NCBI RefSeq assembly: GCF_036898825.1
Contig: NZ_JARUND010000003.1
Coordinates: forward strand, 86,264 to 150,263
Origin: Streptomyces sp. B21-083
Lineage (GTDB): Bacteria; Actinomycetota; Actinomycetes; Streptomycetales; Streptomycetaceae
Length of the DNA stretch: 64,000 nt
Reading direction: 5' to 3'
The notes beneath the pieces are model-generated. The model had not been told where the DNA came from. It ran no database searches and saw nothing but the letters and a program-made list of their open reading frames with translations. A program made the translations under genes and the position numbers. Shown piece by piece: positions 62,628 to 64,000 of this stretch. Each line of letters opens with the position of its first letter. Position 1 is the stretch's first letter.

Positions 62628-63440
62628 TCACCATTCGCAGAGGACGACCGTTGCGTCATCCCCAGACTTGTAACGTGGCCACCGGCGTCCAGTGGGGTCC
62701 GTAGCCTCAACCTTACGTACGGCTGCGATCAAATCTCGGGGCCCGCCCGCGCGGAGCGTCGCGAACACATCGGACCAGGTCGCCATTTCGTATTCGGTCA
62801 CGAGTCTCGATACGCCATCGGACATCACGGCAGCGGCCTGCACCTCGCTCAGTGATGTCATGCCAGTCAAGGCGTGCCCCGCTGCTTCTGGATCTGCCGC
62901 AGCCACCCAGTACCCCTCTGGCGTGTTGCGCACCTCCCTCTGAGCGAGCACGAGACGTTGCAGGGTTTCTCTGTGCTCCGGGGTGTGAGTCTCGTGTTGC
63001 TCAACCTCGGCTCTTATCTCGGGAAGAACATCGTCCACCCGAAGGTCAGTGAACACTGAGTAGCCTTGTGGTCCCTCGAAGACGATGGGCGAGTCAGCGA
63101 GGACGAGGTGGTCAAGGATTCCGGATCGGTGCCGCAGGACGGCGACCGTGGCTGATGGTGTCCCGGGATTTTTGAGGTCGCACTCTGGATGCAGCTTCGC
63201 AACGCGTTCGAGGGCATCACTCAAGCCGTCTGCGAGTTGACGATCCATGTCTGCAAGCGCGGCTACAAGTTGGCTCCCGAGGTGCGCCACGTACCACGGG
63301 ACGCCATGTCGACATCCCGTGGTCAGGCCTGCTGTGCTGAGTCCGTCCAGCACGACAGCGAGCGTGGGGGTTCCGGCTCCCCAGTCCTCGTTGGGGTTTG
63401 CTCCCCCGGGGTGTGTGTCCATGCAGACGCGCATACTCAT
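62628..63440 (-). CDS. PP2C-like phosphatase-family protein
   Basis: The protein is 270 aa from ATG at 63440, which overlaps the upstream stop by four bases; ATG 63434 is an alternative. AVVLDGLSTAG near residue 30 is where PP2C has the metal-binding DG, the centre has AAAVMSDGVSRLV (second DG), and the end is SGDDATVVLCEW, the PP2C DD motif. It is shorter and more diverged than canonical PP2C. Coupling to the unknown protein upstream suggests a functional pair. Confidence 0.75.
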   Translation of the reverse strand: MSMRVCMDTHPGGANPNEDWGAGTPTLAVVLDGLSTAGLTTGCRHGVPWYVAHLGSQLVAALADMDRQLADGLSDALERVAKLHPECDLKNPGTPSATVAVLRHRSGILDHLVLADSPIVFEGPQGYSVFTDLRVDDVLPEIRAEVEQHETHTPEHRETLQRLVLAQREVRNTPEGYWVAAADPEAAGHALTGMTSLSEVQAAAVMSDGVSRLVTEYEMATWSDVFATLRAGGPRDLIAAVRKVEATDPTGRRWPRYKSGDDATVVLCEW

Positions 63441-64000
63441 CCCTCGTGTCGGTACAGCGGGGTGACGCGGCGGCTCTCCAACACATCGAGCGTATCGGGG
63501 TCGTAGCGACAAGAAATGAGCGTTGAGAACCGACGGGTGCGGACCTCTCGATACAGCTCAGCAAGGTTGTTTTCCAGGTAGTGCACGACCCCGTTCGCGC
63601 CTATTGAGTGGATTCCGGCGATGTACAAAAACGTGCCACGGCCGTCCAGCCGAGGAAGCCGGCCTAGGTAACCGAAGTCGCCTGCGGTGCCGTCCTCGTC
63701 CATCGGCGACCGGTACTCCGTCCCAGCTTTCTGGTCCACCAGGTGCCAGGCTCGGTCCTTCTTGAACCGCAGGTTGTCGTCTCCTTCGAGCACCTGGGCG
63801 ACGATGGGCGACAGTCGCGGTCCGCAGACGACCACGTGATTTTCACGGTTGAGGTTGACCATTCCCGTTGTCGGGATCACCTCGTACTGAGCCTCAAGCT
63901 TCATGCCGGCCAGCAGCTTGCGCAGGTGGTCGAAGTTGTTGAGGTCTTCCCTGGTTACAACCTCACTCGGATTCTGATCGGGGCTCTTGCCTGCCTCAGT
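63437..64000 (-). CDS. Unrecognised conserved-looking protein, 5' end outside window
   Basis: The frame is open to the right edge; the internal ATG at 63904 is preceded by in-frame codons with good bias (VVTREDLNNFDHLRKLLAG), so the start is beyond 64000. At least 187 residues are visible. Block VVVCGPRLSPIVAQVLEGD is followed by aromatic, Gly-rich GDFGYLGRLPRLDGRGTFLYIAGIHSIGANG and a C-terminal helix (HYLENNLAELYREV). It resembles C-terminal sensor parts of some actinobacterial regulators; I cannot name the family. It is cotranscribed with the PP2C-like gene. Confidence 0.6.
   Translation of the reverse strand, partial: TEAGKSPDQNPSEVVTREDLNNFDHLRKLLAGMKLEAQYEVIPTTGMVNLNRENHVVVCGPRLSPIVAQVLEGDDNLRFKKDRAWHLVDQKAGTEYRSPMDEDGTAGDFGYLGRLPRLDGRGTFLYIAGIHSIGANGVVHYLENNLAELYREVRTRRFSTLISCRYDPDTLDVLESRRVTPLYRHEG

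Overview
The window is a 64 kb piece of a high-GC actinobacterial chromosome, almost certainly Streptomyces. Coding frames show extreme G/C at codon third positions. GTG and TTG starts are common and neighbouring genes often overlap by ATGA. The gene families are typical of the genus: XRE/DUF397 pairs, Uma2, DUF5063, a SigE-like sigma factor, SpoIIE-type phosphatases, and the ybaB-recR and ask-asd blocks. No species can be named from the sequence alone.

Layout. 0-11 kb: regulators and metabolism (a GntR/membrane-protein pair with phased operator repeats, a divergent SDR/XRE pair, small conserved proteins, a large GT2 glycosyltransferase-membrane fusion coupled to an FCD-type GntR regulator, a class III aminotransferase). 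11-16 kb: a transmembrane Ser/Thr kinase with a repeat-built linker, a SLATT-like two-TM protein, then ybaB-recR-DUF5063. 16-21.5 kb: an XRE/DUF397 locus with its own palindrome, a DNA-binding-type protein, Uma2, and two exported proteins. 21.5-23.6 kb: a two-component system. 23.8-29.2 kb: ask-asd followed by an ECF sigma factor and a one-TM partner; asd and the partner both carry tandem-repeat N-terminal extensions. 29-32 kb: SURF1 and an S9 peptidase.

32-39 kb is accessory in character: a frameshifted secreted protein plus a lipoprotein, a HAD hydrolase, an XRE regulator, a tight cassette of five tiny unknown genes, and a stand-alone TnpB-type gene whose ends are 15-bp perfect inverted repeats. 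39-48 kb holds a TrkA-N/RCK-like protein and anaerobic-type cobalamin genes (cbiD, cobK, cobH) with a Ni/Co permease gene preceded by a Nur-like box. Between them are remnants, partial duplications and tandem repeats (CFAS pseudogene, 209-bp partial duplication, 23-bp and 47/48-bp repeats). 48-54 kb: a membrane-anchored ricin-lectin protein and a very large nSTAND-type NTPase/WD40 gene broken by one extra base in a C7 run. 54-60.6 kb: a truncated response regulator, a sugar ABC operon, a PAS-SpoIIE phosphatase, an ABC-ATPase remnant and a nucleotidyltransferase-like gene.

At 60,925-60,966 lies the 3' half of a tRNA-Pro(CGG) with no 5' half, next to a strong terminator. This looks like the distal attachment site of an integrated element extending right beyond the window. 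The sequence beyond it is less GC-rich between genes. It encodes two paralogous small secreted proteins and an overlapping pair (PP2C-like protein plus a conserved-looking unknown). The strongest leads are the tRNA-bounded element, the inverted-repeat-bounded TnpB gene, the split NTPase/WD40 gene, the ASADH with an altered catalytic motif, and the small-gene cassette at 34.6-37.2 kb.
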